From: Thiobacillus denitrificans | Lineage (GTDB): Bacteria; Pseudomonadota; Gammaproteobacteria; Burkholderiales; Thiobacillaceae | Reading direction: 5' to 3' | NCBI GenBank assembly: GCA_002343685.1 | Contig: DDRS01000015.1 | Span: forward strand, 90,300-154,299 | DNA length: 64,000 bases | Part shown: positions 19,830-29,825 of the stretch, one piece after another | Position numbering within the stretch: the stretch's first letter is position 1 | How the letters are laid out: each line of letters starts with the position of its first letter | The notes under the pieces: model-generated | What the model saw: only the letters and a program-made list of their open reading frames with translations | The model's database searches: none | What the model was told of the DNA's origin: nothing | Translations under genes and position numbers: made by a program

Positions 19830-19874
19830 GGTGTAGGGGAGCGCGGGAATGTTTCTTGTCAGGAGGCACGCATC

Positions 19875-20954
19875 ATGCAGGGTCCGTTGATCGATACGCT
19901 TGCGCGGCGGGGAGTGACACGCCGTACCTTTCTCAAGTATTGCGCGACGCTGGCCTCGATGATGGCCCTGCCGCCGACGGCAGGCCGTGCCATGGCCGAG
20001 GCGATGGCGGCGGCGCGACGGCCATCGGTGATCTGGCTGCCGTTCCAGGAATGTACCGGCTGCACCGAATCGATTACGCGTTCGCACTCGCCGACCATCG
20101 AGGGCATGATCTTCGACATGATCTCGCTGGACTACCAGGAAACGCTGATGGCCGCCGCCGGCCACCAGGCCGAGGAAGCCCTGCATGCCGCGATGCAGGA
20201 CAACGCAGGCAAGTATCTGCTGATCGTCGACGGCTCGATCCCGCTGGGGCAGGACGGCGCCTACTCCTGCATCGGCGGACGCTCCAACGTGGACATCCTG
20301 AAGGAGGCGGCGCAGGGGGCGGCTGCCGTCATTGCCGTCGGCTCCTGCGCGTCCTTCGGCGGCATCCCGAAGGCCAACCCGAACCCGACCGGCGCGGTCT
20401 CGGTGTCCGACCTCGTCAAGGACAAACCCATTGTCAACATTCCCGGCTGCCCCCCCATCCCGGTGGTGATGACCGGCGTGCTGGCGCACTACCTCACCTT
20501 CGGCAGCCTGCCCGAGCTCGACGACAAGGGTCGGCCCAAATCCTTCTTCGGCGAGACCATCCACGACCGCTGCTACCGCCGGCCGTTCTACGACCAGGGC
20601 AAGTTCGCCAAGACCTTCGACGATGAAGGCGCACGCCAGGGCTGGTGCCTGTTCGAACTCGGCTGCAAGGGGCCGGTGACGCACAACGCCTGCGCCACGG
20701 TGAAATGGAACGGCGGTACGTCGTGGCCGGTGGAATCCGGGCATGGCTGCCTCGGTTGTTCCGAACCGGATTTCTGGGACGGCGGTGGCTTCTACAAGGC
20801 GCTGTCGGCGCCGGCCGACCCGCTCAAGTTCGCCGCTGCCGCCGCGGTCGTGGGCGCCGGTGCCGGGGTGGCGGTCAGCGTCGCCAACCGGGTCAAGAAA
20901 AGCGCCGCCAAGGCGACGCATGAGACCACCACGCTGGCCGACCTGGAGAAATGA
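19875..20954 (+). CDS. hynS: Isp-type [NiFe] hydrogenase small subunit
   Basis: Fe-S electron-transfer subunit of a membrane-linked uptake hydrogenase. The 359 residues start with a Tat signal (RRTFLKYCATLASMMAL, Arg16-Arg17). The proximal cluster begins ECTGCTES (Cys60, Cys63), then GSCASFGGIPKANPNP and NIPGCPPIP; the distal and medial clusters are in HDRCYRRPFY, WCLFELGCKGP and GHGCLGCSEPDFW. The extra cysteines of O2-tolerant group 1d enzymes are absent (Gly at both expected sites). A C-terminal hydrophobic segment (AAAAVVGAGAGVAVSVA) may anchor it. Context with isp1 and isp2 identifies group 1e. Confidence 0.93.
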   Translation: MQGPLIDTLARRGVTRRTFLKYCATLASMMALPPTAGRAMAEAMAAARRPSVIWLPFQECTGCTESITRSHSPTIEGMIFDMISLDYQETLMAAAGHQAEEALHAAMQDNAGKYLLIVDGSIPLGQDGAYSCIGGRSNVDILKEAAQGAAAVIAVGSCASFGGIPKANPNPTGAVSVSDLVKDKPIVNIPGCPPIPVVMTGVLAHYLTFGSLPELDDKGRPKSFFGETIHDRCYRRPFYDQGKFAKTFDDEGARQGWCLFELGCKGPVTHNACATVKWNGGTSWPVESGHGCLGCSEPDFWDGGGFYKALSAPADPLKFAAAAAVVGAGAGVAVSVANRVKKSAAKATHETTTLADLEK

Positions 20955-21616
20955 GCATGAACGAACTGGAGTTTCTGACCTGGACCCGGGGTCCGGGCCT
21001 CGACATCGCCGTCGGCATCTTCCTCCTGGGTGTGCTGTGGCGTCTGATCGAAATCTACACGCTCGGCCGCAAGAAGGACCTCGCCGCACCGCGCCACGCT
21101 GCCGGGGCGTCCGGCCTCCATACGGTGTTCCGGCGTTCGCTGCCGCCACCCGGCATGCTGAAGCGTTCGCCGGTCAGCTATATCGGCGGCTATATCTTCC
21201 ACATCGGGCTGGCGATCATCGTGTTCCTGGGCGCCCCGCACATCCTGCTGATCCAGAACCTTGTCGGGCTGTCGTGGCCCTCGCTGCCCTCGCAGTTCAT
21301 CGGCCTGACGGCCGTGGTGACGATGGCGGCGATGGTGGTGATGCTGGCCGACCGCATCAACAAGCCGGTCAAGCGCTTCCTCAGCACCTTCGAGGACTGG
21401 TTCACCTGGGCGGTAACCTTCCTGCCGGTGCTGACGGGCTGGATGGCGACGCAGCACCTGTTGCTGCCCTACACCCAGATGCTGGCGCTGCACATCCTCT
21501 CCGCGGAAATCCTCCTCGTGGTGCTGCCATTCAGCAAGCTGTTCCATGGTTTCACGCTGTTCGGTTCGCGCTGGTACAACGGCCGGGTCAATGCGCATAA
21601 GGGGGTGCCGGTATGA
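20951..21616 (+). CDS. isp1: Isp1, NarI-like membrane cytochrome b subunit
   Basis: Isp1 is the membrane subunit that carries electrons between Isp-type hydrogenase and the quinone pool. The 221-residue protein starts MSMNELEFLTWTRGPGLDIA and has about five hydrophobic helices with conserved histidines (GGYIFHIGLAI, LLPYTQMLALHILS, LFHGFTLFG) suited to bind heme b, as in NarI-like proteins. The start overlaps the small subunit stop as ATGA. In standard operons isp2 follows directly; here a 226-base structured insert intervenes. Confidence 0.9.
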   Translation: MSMNELEFLTWTRGPGLDIAVGIFLLGVLWRLIEIYTLGRKKDLAAPRHAAGASGLHTVFRRSLPPPGMLKRSPVSYIGGYIFHIGLAIIVFLGAPHILLIQNLVGLSWPSLPSQFIGLTAVVTMAAMVVMLADRINKPVKRFLSTFEDWFTWAVTFLPVLTGWMATQHLLLPYTQMLALHILSAEILLVVLPFSKLFHGFTLFGSRWYNGRVNAHKGVPV

Positions 21617-21630
21617 GCAGGGAGCAGGGG

Positions 21631-21723
21631 CCCCGCTTTGCGGGGATGCGAGCGCCCGCGAAAACGAAGTTTCGGCGCAGGCTAACTTGCTTAGGCAAGT
21701 TAAGCCACGTAGTGGCGGCCGAA
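21631..21723 (+). repeat. multi-hairpin intergenic element between isp1 and isp2
   Basis: This spacer is packed with inverted repeats. CCCCGC-TTT-GCGGGG is at 21631-21645. A second possible stem pairs GCGCC(cgc)GAAA with TTTCGGCGC. TTCGGC (21671-21676) pairs with GCCGAA (21718-21723), enclosing a hairpin AACTTGC-TTAG-GCAAGTT (21684-21701) and CCAC-GTA-GTGG. The layout resembles a folded RNA or a small REP/MITE-like element inserted in the operon. A 77-codon frame runs from the isp1 stop to the isp2 start, but its residues look arbitrary. Confidence 0.6.
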
Positions 21724-21842
21724 GCCAATACCGGCCACGCCCGACGCACCAGCCTCAGCATAAGCGACATCGCGACGGAGGGCGTATGTATGAGACACGA
21801 CATCCATGACCTGCTGACAAGCGCCATCAAGGAGGAAGCGGT

Positions 21843-23105
21843 ATGAGCGCCTCACTCGAAAAAGGCATCCACGCCCTCAAGGAAGTCATCGACGCGCCTA
21901 TCGCCAGCTATTTCGAAAGCTGCGTGCACTGCGGCCTGTGCGCCGAGGCCTGTCTGTTCCACACCGAGACCGGCGATCCGAAATACACGCCGATCCACAA
22001 GCTGGAGCCGCTGCGCCGCGTTTACGAGCAGGAATACACGCTGCTCGGGCGGCTGAAGAAAATGGTCGGCCTGTCGAAACCGGTGACCGACGCCGAGCTC
22101 GACCAGTGGCAGGAACTGGTCTACGACAGTTGCACGTTGTGCGGACGTTGCTCGCTGGTCTGCCCGGTGGGCAACGACATCGTCTACATGGTGCGCAAGT
22201 TCCGCGAAGGCATGGCGGTGTCGGGCCACGTCCCCGACGGCATCCGGAGCGCGACCAAGCGTACGGTCGAACTCGGGGGACCGATGGGCCTGAAGTGGCC
22301 GGCGGTCGCCAATGTACTCAAGCACGTCGAAGAAAACACCGGCTTGAAGGTCCCCGTCGACCAGGCCGGTGCCGACTATCTGGTGCTGCTGTCGTCGATG
22401 GAGATCGTCAACTACCCGGAATACATCGAGGCGCTGGCCAAGATCTTCCGCAAGGCGGGCATCAGCTTCACCCTCGCGTCCGACGCTTACGAGGCGACCA
22501 ACGCCGGCATCCAGATCGGCAGTTCCGACCTGGCCAAGGTAATCGTCTCGCGCATCGTCGACGCCGCCGAGAAGCTGAAGGTGAAGAATGTGCTGTCGCC
22601 CGAATGCGGCCATGCCTACATGGCGATCCGCTGGGAAGGTCCCAATCTGGTCGGCCGTCCCTTCGGCTTCAAGGTCGTGCACGTGCTGGAACTGCTCGAC
22701 GAACTGCGCCAGAAGGGCGTGCTGAAGATGAAGGACAAGCTGAAGGATCCGCTCATCCTGCACGACCCCTGCCAGATCGTACGCCGGGGCGGCGTGCTGC
22801 AGGCGCCCGAGCCGCTGATCCAGCAGGTCGCGGAGAACTACATCCCGATCGCCGACAAGCAGAAGCTGAACTGGTGCTGCGGCGGTGGTGGCGGCGCGTC
22901 GGCGATCCACACCGAGGCGGCGGAAGCGCTGCGCGCCAAGGCCTTCCGCATCAAGAAGCGCCAGATCGAGGAGGCGGGCGTCGACACCATGGTGACGTTC
23001 TGCGCCAATTGCCGCATCACGATCGAGGAAGGGTTCGACCACTATGAGATGAATACCAAACTGCTCGGCCTGACCGAGCTGCTGGCGGAACACCTGGAGG
23101 ACTGA
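21843..23105 (+). CDS. isp2: Isp2, HdrD-like iron-sulfur subunit
   Basis: Isp2 is a cytoplasmic heterodisulfide-reductase-like Fe-S protein that partners with Isp1. The 420 residues contain two [4Fe-4S] ferredoxin motifs (CVHCGLCAEACLFH and CTLCGRCSLVCPVGND) and two CCG-type domains (SPECGHAYMA... HDPCQIVRRGG... NWCCGGGGGASAIH... FCANCRI), the signature of HdrD/GlpC-like proteins. A strong AAGGAGG site lies 8 bases before the ATG, at the end of the structured spacer, so it does not depend on coupling to isp1. Confidence 0.93.
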   Translation: MSASLEKGIHALKEVIDAPIASYFESCVHCGLCAEACLFHTETGDPKYTPIHKLEPLRRVYEQEYTLLGRLKKMVGLSKPVTDAELDQWQELVYDSCTLCGRCSLVCPVGNDIVYMVRKFREGMAVSGHVPDGIRSATKRTVELGGPMGLKWPAVANVLKHVEENTGLKVPVDQAGADYLVLLSSMEIVNYPEYIEALAKIFRKAGISFTLASDAYEATNAGIQIGSSDLAKVIVSRIVDAAEKLKVKNVLSPECGHAYMAIRWEGPNLVGRPFGFKVVHVLELLDELRQKGVLKMKDKLKDPLILHDPCQIVRRGGVLQAPEPLIQQVAENYIPIADKQKLNWCCGGGGGASAIHTEAAEALRAKAFRIKKRQIEEAGVDTMVTFCANCRITIEEGFDHYEMNTKLLGLTELLAEHLED

Positions 23106-23109
23106 ATAC

Positions 23110-24897
<1,788 letters not shown>

Positions 24898-24932
24898 CTT
24901 GCCGAAGAGATTCTGAACGTGGAGAGCATGCA

Positions 24933-25505
24933 ATGAAACCGATGAACTACTCGCGCCCAATCGTCCTGACTGTCCTCTGCCTGTTTGCGGGCACGGCATA
25001 CGCGCACCCCGGCCATCCTCCGACCGGTTTCGCCGGCGGCTTCGCGCATCCGTTTCTGGGCGTGGATCACCTGTTCGCCATGATCGCGGTCGGCCTGTGG
25101 GCCGCGCAGCAAGGCGGGCGGGCGCTGTGGGCGGTGCCCGCCGCGTTTGTCGGCGCGATGGGTTTGGGTGGCGTGCTGGCCTGGACAGGAGGGGCGCTGC
25201 CGCATGTCGAGATGGCCATCGCGCTGTCGGTGTTGTTGCTGGGGTTGCTGGTCGCCACGCAGCGGCGCGCCTCCGTCATCGTCGGCATGGGGATCGCCGG
25301 CACGTTCGCACTCTTCCACGGCTATGCGCACGGCATGGAAATGCCGCAGGCCACGTCGCCCGTGCTGTATGCCCTGGGTTTCGTGCTGGCCACGGCTTGC
25401 CTGCATGGCGTGGGCATCGCTGGCGGCCTGCTGGGCCGACGCGCGATGCGGATGGCCGGCATCGGCATCGCGGCTACCGGTGCAGCCTTGCTGGTTCTGG
25501 CGTGA
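24933..25505 (+). CDS. hupE: HupE/UreJ family nickel transporter
   Basis: Membrane protein of the HupE/UreJ family, linked to nickel uptake for hydrogenase. The 190 residues start MKPMNYSRPIVLTVLCLFAG (signal or first helix), followed by AHPGHPP and the family motif FLGVDHLFAMIAVGLWA. Several helices follow, with HGYAHGMEMP, a His/Met cluster suited to metal binding. ATG 24933 with GGAGAG upstream is preferred over an in-frame start 13 codons earlier that lies at the hydrogenase stop. Confidence 0.9.
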   Translation: MKPMNYSRPIVLTVLCLFAGTAYAHPGHPPTGFAGGFAHPFLGVDHLFAMIAVGLWAAQQGGRALWAVPAAFVGAMGLGGVLAWTGGALPHVEMAIALSVLLLGLLVATQRRASVIVGMGIAGTFALFHGYAHGMEMPQATSPVLYALGFVLATACLHGVGIAGGLLGRRAMRMAGIGIAATGAALLVLA

Positions 25506-25558
25506 TTGGATGGTGTGCGCCGGGCTATTTCTGAACCGGACTGAAGGAAGCCAATCGG

Positions 25559-25876
25559 GTGGATGATTCGCTGCAAAGACTGCTCGACGCCGAGGCCCGC
25601 GCGCAAGCGGTCATCGATGACGCCAGCCGGGAACGCCAGCGCATGATGGATGAGGCGCTGGCTGCCGTGCGTGGGGCCGAGGCGCGTTTCGACGCCGGGA
25701 GAGCCGAGTTGCGGACACCTTACCTGCACGAAGCGCAGGGGCGCGCCGACCAGATGGTGGCCGAGCTGACGCGCAAATACGGCGAGCGTCAGCGCATGCT
25801 GCGCGAACTGGCCGCCCGCCACGAGTCCGAAGCCGTGGATGCGGCGCTGGCCCTGCTGCTCGACCCGACCTTATGA
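25559..25876 (+). CDS. A/V-type ATPase stator subunit (G/H-like)
   Basis: The 105-residue product begins at GTG 25559 (VDDSLQRLLDAEARAQAVID) after GAAGGAAG. It is almost all alpha-helix, rich in Glu, Arg and Ala, with heptad-like spacing. This fits subunit G/H, the coiled-coil stator partner of subunit E in A/V-type ATPases. Sequence conservation in this subunit is low, so the call rests on its shape and on being first in a complete ATPase operon. Confidence 0.7.
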   Translation: MDDSLQRLLDAEARAQAVIDDASRERQRMMDEALAAVRGAEARFDAGRAELRTPYLHEAQGRADQMVAELTRKYGERQRMLRELAARHESEAVDAALALLLDPTL

Positions 25877-25929
25877 AGGCCTCCTGGCCCTGGTCGGACA
25901 GGGCTGCCTGAATACGCCGGCCCGCTGCC

Positions 25930-26970
25930 ATGTCCGCCTACCTCGATACCCGAGTCAGCCTGTACGCCGGCCGCCTGTGGCCGGACGATGTCCTGGCGGC
26001 GCTGATCGACGCGCCGGCTGGCGCAGTGGCGGAAAGGCTGATCGGACACGGATTGCCGCAACTGGCAACGGGTTACGACCGGACCGGGGGAGCCCAGGGT
26101 TCCCGCTCGCTGGAACAACGCATCATCGCCCAGATCCTGGACGAGACGCGCGTGCTGATCCGGCCCCAGTCCGGGGAAGCGCGCGCGTTCCTGACCTTCT
26201 GGACGGCGCGTTTCGAGATGTCCAATGTCAAGACGCTGCTGCGCAGCAAGATGACCAACGAGCGTCCCGCGGCCGTCCTCACCCGGCTGATCCCGATGGG
26301 GACGTTCGGCCGTCTGGACAATCAGGATCTGGCGCACGCCGAGGATATCGGCGAACTGTTGCGTCGCCTGGAAGCCGGCCCCTATGCCGGCATCGTGCGC
26401 CGCGCGCGGCGTGCGTTCGAACAGAGCCACGATCCGTTCAGCCTCGATGCCGCGCTCGATCGCGGCTACTACGAAGGTCTGGTCCAGCGCGCCCAGCCGC
26501 TTGAAGAAGCGGTGGGTGCGCCGTTCCGCAGCCTCATGGCCAATCTCATCGACCGCATCAACCTGGTCTGGCTGTTGCGCTACCGCTTCAATTACGGATT
26601 GCCGCCTGCCGAGGTGTATTACCTGTTGGTGGCGTCGCATTACGCCCTGTCCGGCGCGCGGCTGCGGGATCTCGCTGCGCAAGACAGCCTGGAGGCCGTG
26701 CTGGCTGCGCTGCCTGCGGCATGGCAGGCCCGGCTGGCGGGCGTAACGGATGTGCCCGATGTCTTCGCGCGCATGGAGCACGTCGCCGCCGAACAGGCCT
26801 TGCGGGTGCTTCGTTCCCGCGCCCCCGGCATCGCCCGCGCGTTCGCCTATCTGATCCTGCGCGAACGCGACCTGCGCGCCGTCCGGGCGGTGCTGCGCGG
26901 GCGTCACCTCGGGCTGCCAGACGACGATATCCGTCTGGCACTGCGCCGCGAGCCTGTCGAGTTCAACTGA
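25930..26970 (+). CDS. atpC: A/V-type ATPase subunit C
   Basis: Subunit C of the A/V-type ATPase, the funnel-shaped linker between the central stalk and the proteolipid ring. The 346 residues start MSAYLDTRVSLYAGRLWPDD and show the family pattern: LTFWTARFEMSNVKTLLRSK in the first third, YYEGL in the middle, and DRINLVWLLRYRFNYGL typical of the three-fold helical repeats. Its stop overlaps the subunit I start as TGATG. Confidence 0.85.
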   Translation: MSAYLDTRVSLYAGRLWPDDVLAALIDAPAGAVAERLIGHGLPQLATGYDRTGGAQGSRSLEQRIIAQILDETRVLIRPQSGEARAFLTFWTARFEMSNVKTLLRSKMTNERPAAVLTRLIPMGTFGRLDNQDLAHAEDIGELLRRLEAGPYAGIVRRARRAFEQSHDPFSLDAALDRGYYEGLVQRAQPLEEAVGAPFRSLMANLIDRINLVWLLRYRFNYGLPPAEVYYLLVASHYALSGARLRDLAAQDSLEAVLAALPAAWQARLAGVTDVPDVFARMEHVAAEQALRVLRSRAPGIARAFAYLILRERDLRAVRAVLRGRHLGLPDDDIRLALRREPVEFN

Positions 26971-28853
26971 TGCTGCGCGCCGAACCCCTGCTCAGGATTC
27001 AATTGCTGATGTTGGCGTCCGAAGCGCAGGATGCCGCCCTGGCGCTGGCCCGCTTCGGCGTGTTCAATCCGGCGCCGTGCAAGGAGACCGCGTTTGCGGA
27101 ATCGCCTGCGGCTGCGTATCGCGAAGCCTGGCTCGAGGCGGAGGCCCGCCTGTCCAAGCTGCAGGAGGAATGCGGCGACACCGGCCCCCTGAATCCGCCG
27201 GCGGATGCCGAAGCGCCGTCGCTCGCCGATCTGCAGGAACTGAACCATTGGCTGAAAGACGTGTGGAAAGACTGCCTCGATTGCCATGAGAACGAGGCGA
27301 GGATCGAGGATGAGCGCAGCCATCTTGGTGCGCTGGAGGACACGCTGGCCAAGCTGGAAGGGCTGAATGTGAACCTGGCATACCTGCTGCGTCCCGACAG
27401 TCTGCTGTCGGCGAGCATCGGCAGTTTGCCGGCGGCGGAACTCAAACGCGTGACCGAAGCCTTGTCCATGACCGGGTACCTGGTGTCGCGTTTCGATCAG
27501 GCAGGCGAACAGGTGTTCGCGGTGATTGCCGGACCGCGCACCCGCCGGAACGAAGTGCGCGGCCTGCTGGCTCAGGCGGGCTGGCGCGAACTGCCGGTAC
27601 CGGACGAACTACGTACCCATCCGCAGGCGGCACGCGCCTGGCTGGAGGCCGAACGCATCCGCTTGAACGCGCAAACCGGCGCGGCCTGCCAGGTCCGGGA
27701 CGGACTGCGCGAACAATTCGGTCCGCGCCTGCATGAAGCACGCTTGCGCCTGGCCCTGGCGCGTCCATTGGCCGAGGCCGCACAGGCAGGCATACTCGGC
27801 CGCGGTGGATTGGCTGCCTTGTCGGGCTGGATCCCGCGCCGACAGCTGGATGAATTGCGAGAAACGCTGGACGCGCGCCTGCATGGCCGCTACTGGCTCG
27901 ACCCGCGCGAACTCGCTGCCGGCGACGCGGCCGAGGTGCCGTCGCTGGTGCGCTATCCGGGCTGGCTCAAGCCCTTCGTGCCACTGGTGAAAAGCTACGG
28001 GGTCCCGCGCTACGGCGAGTTCGACCCGGCGTTGCCGTTCGCCGTCACTTACCTGCTGCTGTTCGGCGCCATGTTCGGCGACATCGGCCACGGTGCGGCG
28101 ATTCTGCTGCTGGCGTTGGCATTCGCGCGGCGCCTCGGCCAGATGGCCTGGATAGGCGTGGCCGCCGGCGCCGTGTCGATGCTGTTCGGTTTTTTCTACG
28201 GCAGCGTCTTCGGCTACGAGGACATCGTCTCGCCGCGCTGGTTGTCGCCGCTGCACGATCCGATCCGCGTGCTGACGATAGCGGTGACGTTCGGCGTCGG
28301 GTTCATCGTGTTCACGCTGCTGGTCAACGTACGCAACAAATGGGCGGCCGGACGGGGTGGCGAGGCTTTGTTCGATTCCAGCGGCCTCGCCGGCCTGGCG
28401 TTCTATCTCGGTGCCGTCGGCATCCTGGCGAGCCTGGTCGGCGTGGCGGATGTCGCGCAGACAGCCTGGATACTGGCCGGGCTGGGAATCGCCGGGGTGG
28501 CGGCGTTCAAGTGGCATGAAACCCGGGCGGGGCTGGGCGAGCGCATGCTGGTCACGTTCATCGAAACGCTGGAAACCGCGATCAACCTGTTTTCGAATAC
28601 GCTGTCGTTCATGCGCGTGGCGGCCTTCAGCCTCAACCATGTGGCGCTGGCGCTGGCGGTCTTCACCCTGGCGCACGGCCTCGGCATGGTCGGTCACGGG
28701 ATCACGCTTGTACTGGGTAATGTCGTCATCATCGTGCTAGAAGGCGGCATAGTTGCGATCCAGGCGCTGCGCCTGATGTATTACGAGGGGTTCTCGCGCT
28801 TCTTCAGCGGAGATGGAAGGGCGTTCGTGCCGTTGCGAATCGAGAAGGCGTGA
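26970..28853 (+). CDS. atpI: A/V-type ATPase subunit I (a)
   Basis: Membrane stator subunit that forms the ion half-channels. The 627 residues have a long coiled-coil cytoplasmic half (about 1-330) and a C-terminal membrane half with 7-8 helices, including LLFGAMFGDIGHGAAILLLA and FGFFYGSVFGYED. The SFMRVAAFSLNHVALA segment contains the conserved Arg that pairs with the proteolipid Glu. The real start is ATG 26970; a much longer open frame upstream overlaps subunit C. Confidence 0.93.
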   Translation: MLRAEPLLRIQLLMLASEAQDAALALARFGVFNPAPCKETAFAESPAAAYREAWLEAEARLSKLQEECGDTGPLNPPADAEAPSLADLQELNHWLKDVWKDCLDCHENEARIEDERSHLGALEDTLAKLEGLNVNLAYLLRPDSLLSASIGSLPAAELKRVTEALSMTGYLVSRFDQAGEQVFAVIAGPRTRRNEVRGLLAQAGWRELPVPDELRTHPQAARAWLEAERIRLNAQTGAACQVRDGLREQFGPRLHEARLRLALARPLAEAAQAGILGRGGLAALSGWIPRRQLDELRETLDARLHGRYWLDPRELAAGDAAEVPSLVRYPGWLKPFVPLVKSYGVPRYGEFDPALPFAVTYLLLFGAMFGDIGHGAAILLLALAFARRLGQMAWIGVAAGAVSMLFGFFYGSVFGYEDIVSPRWLSPLHDPIRVLTIAVTFGVGFIVFTLLVNVRNKWAAGRGGEALFDSSGLAGLAFYLGAVGILASLVGVADVAQTAWILAGLGIAGVAAFKWHETRAGLGERMLVTFIETLETAINLFSNTLSFMRVAAFSLNHVALALAVFTLAHGLGMVGHGITLVLGNVVIIVLEGGIVAIQALRLMYYEGFSRFFSGDGRAFVPLRIEKA

Positions 28854-28899
28854 GGGGTAAGCCGTGAGCAGCGAGTGGGTTGTATCCGCCCCGCTGCTT

Positions 28900-28916
28900 A
28901 CCGCTCACCGTTCACC
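28900..28916 (+). repeat. 17-base intergenic repeat, copy 1
   Basis: ACCGCTCACCGTTCACC lies between subunits I and K and recurs exactly at 33723-33739 between subunits B and D. The left part of this spacer (GGTAAGC..GAGCAGCG) partly complements CGCTGCTTACC, so this copy can also fold. The subunit K site AAGGAG follows it. Confidence 0.7.
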
Positions 28917-28933
28917 ATAAGTAAGGAGAAAAC

Positions 28934-29371
28934 ATGACCTGGTTGATTGCATTGATGGGGGTGCCGGTGGCGGCCACGCTGGGCGTGGGAATCTGGTTGA
29001 TGCTGAAGCCGCGCCGCGTATCCGCGGGCTGGCTCAAGGGTGGGCTGCTGGCCAACCTGGCGCTGTTCGGCCTGGGCGTTGCAGGCGTCCTGCTGACGGG
29101 CGTGCAGGAAGTCATGGCGGCCGAAACGGCTGCGACGGCCGCGCGCGAGATCACCTTGGGGCAGGGGCTGGCCCTGCTCGGCATCGGCCTGCCGACGGGC
29201 CTGGCTGCCATTGCCGCGGCGATGGCACTGGGGCCGATCGGTTCCGCATCGCTAGCGGTGATCGCCGAAAAGCCGGAAATGTTCGGCCGCACCCTGGTTT
29301 ACATGGGGCTGGCCGAAGGGATCGCGATTTACGGCCTGGTCATGTCGATCCTGCTGCTTGGCAAGCTCTGA
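28934..29371 (+). CDS. atpK: A/V-type ATPase proteolipid subunit K (c)
   Basis: Rotor ring subunit. The 145 residues form about four hydrophobic helices; the last two form the c-type hairpin (LGQGLALLGIGLPTGLAAIA, then GLAEGIAIYGLV). A single carboxylate, the Glu in AEGIAIY, lies in the last helix and would bind the ion. Compared with known Na+ c-subunits (Gln on the partner helix and Ser/Thr right after the Glu), here Leu and Gly stand at those positions, which favours H+. The first two helices carry no ion carboxylate. Good AAGGAG before the ATG. Confidence 0.88.
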   Translation: MTWLIALMGVPVAATLGVGIWLMLKPRRVSAGWLKGGLLANLALFGLGVAGVLLTGVQEVMAAETAATAAREITLGQGLALLGIGLPTGLAAIAAAMALGPIGSASLAVIAEKPEMFGRTLVYMGLAEGIAIYGLVMSILLLGKL

Positions 29372-29375
29372 GCCG

Positions 29376-29720
29376 ATGCCGCCAGTAACCGGCAGCCCGC
29401 CTGATAGCGCGCGTCTGGTTGTATTGGGCAGCGCCGGCCTCGCCGACGGCTTCAGCCTGATCGGCGCCGACGTGTACGCCGATGCCGAACCGGCCACCGT
29501 GGAAACGGTGCTGGAGCAGCTGGTGCGCAGCGGCGAGGCGGCATTGGTACTGCTGGAGACACCGCTGGCCCATGCCGGCGGCCCTTGGCTCAATCGCTTG
29601 CGCAACGAAGGCGGGCGCATCGTCATTACCGAGCTGCCGCCCTTGCCCTCGCCCCAGGATTATGCGCCGGCGGTCGACGACGTGGTGCGGGCTGTCCTCG
29701 GGCCGGACGCGCTGAAATAG
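29376..29720 (+). CDS. atpF: A/V-type ATPase subunit F
   Basis: Small central-stalk subunit. The 114 residues starting MPPVTGSPPDSARLVVLGSA have the Rossmann-like pattern of subunit F: LVVLGSAGLADGFSLIGADV, ALVLLETPLA and IVITELPPL, with a C-terminal helix AVDDVVRAVLG. ATG 29376, just after the subunit K stop, is preferred; an in-frame start 6 codons earlier overlaps subunit K. Confidence 0.82.
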   Translation: MPPVTGSPPDSARLVVLGSAGLADGFSLIGADVYADAEPATVETVLEQLVRSGEAALVLLETPLAHAGGPWLNRLRNEGGRIVITELPPLPSPQDYAPAVDDVVRAVLGPDALK

Positions 29721-29825
29721 ATGAAACATGTGGATGCAAGAGACGATATATGCATGGATGCCGAGACTTTTCACGAAAGAAATGACTTGAATTTTTCCAT
29801 GCAAGCTACTGATTGTGGAGCATAA

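Noticed and set aside
19152..21149. A 665-codon minus-strand frame opposite the hydrogenase small subunit
   Set aside because: Antisense shadow; the plus strand encodes clear hydrogenase genes with the expected overlaps.
21613..21846. A 77-codon frame bridging isp1 and isp2
   Set aside because: It runs through a series of hairpins and its residues look arbitrary. Its only attraction is that it overlaps both neighbours; kept as a structured element, not called as a gene.
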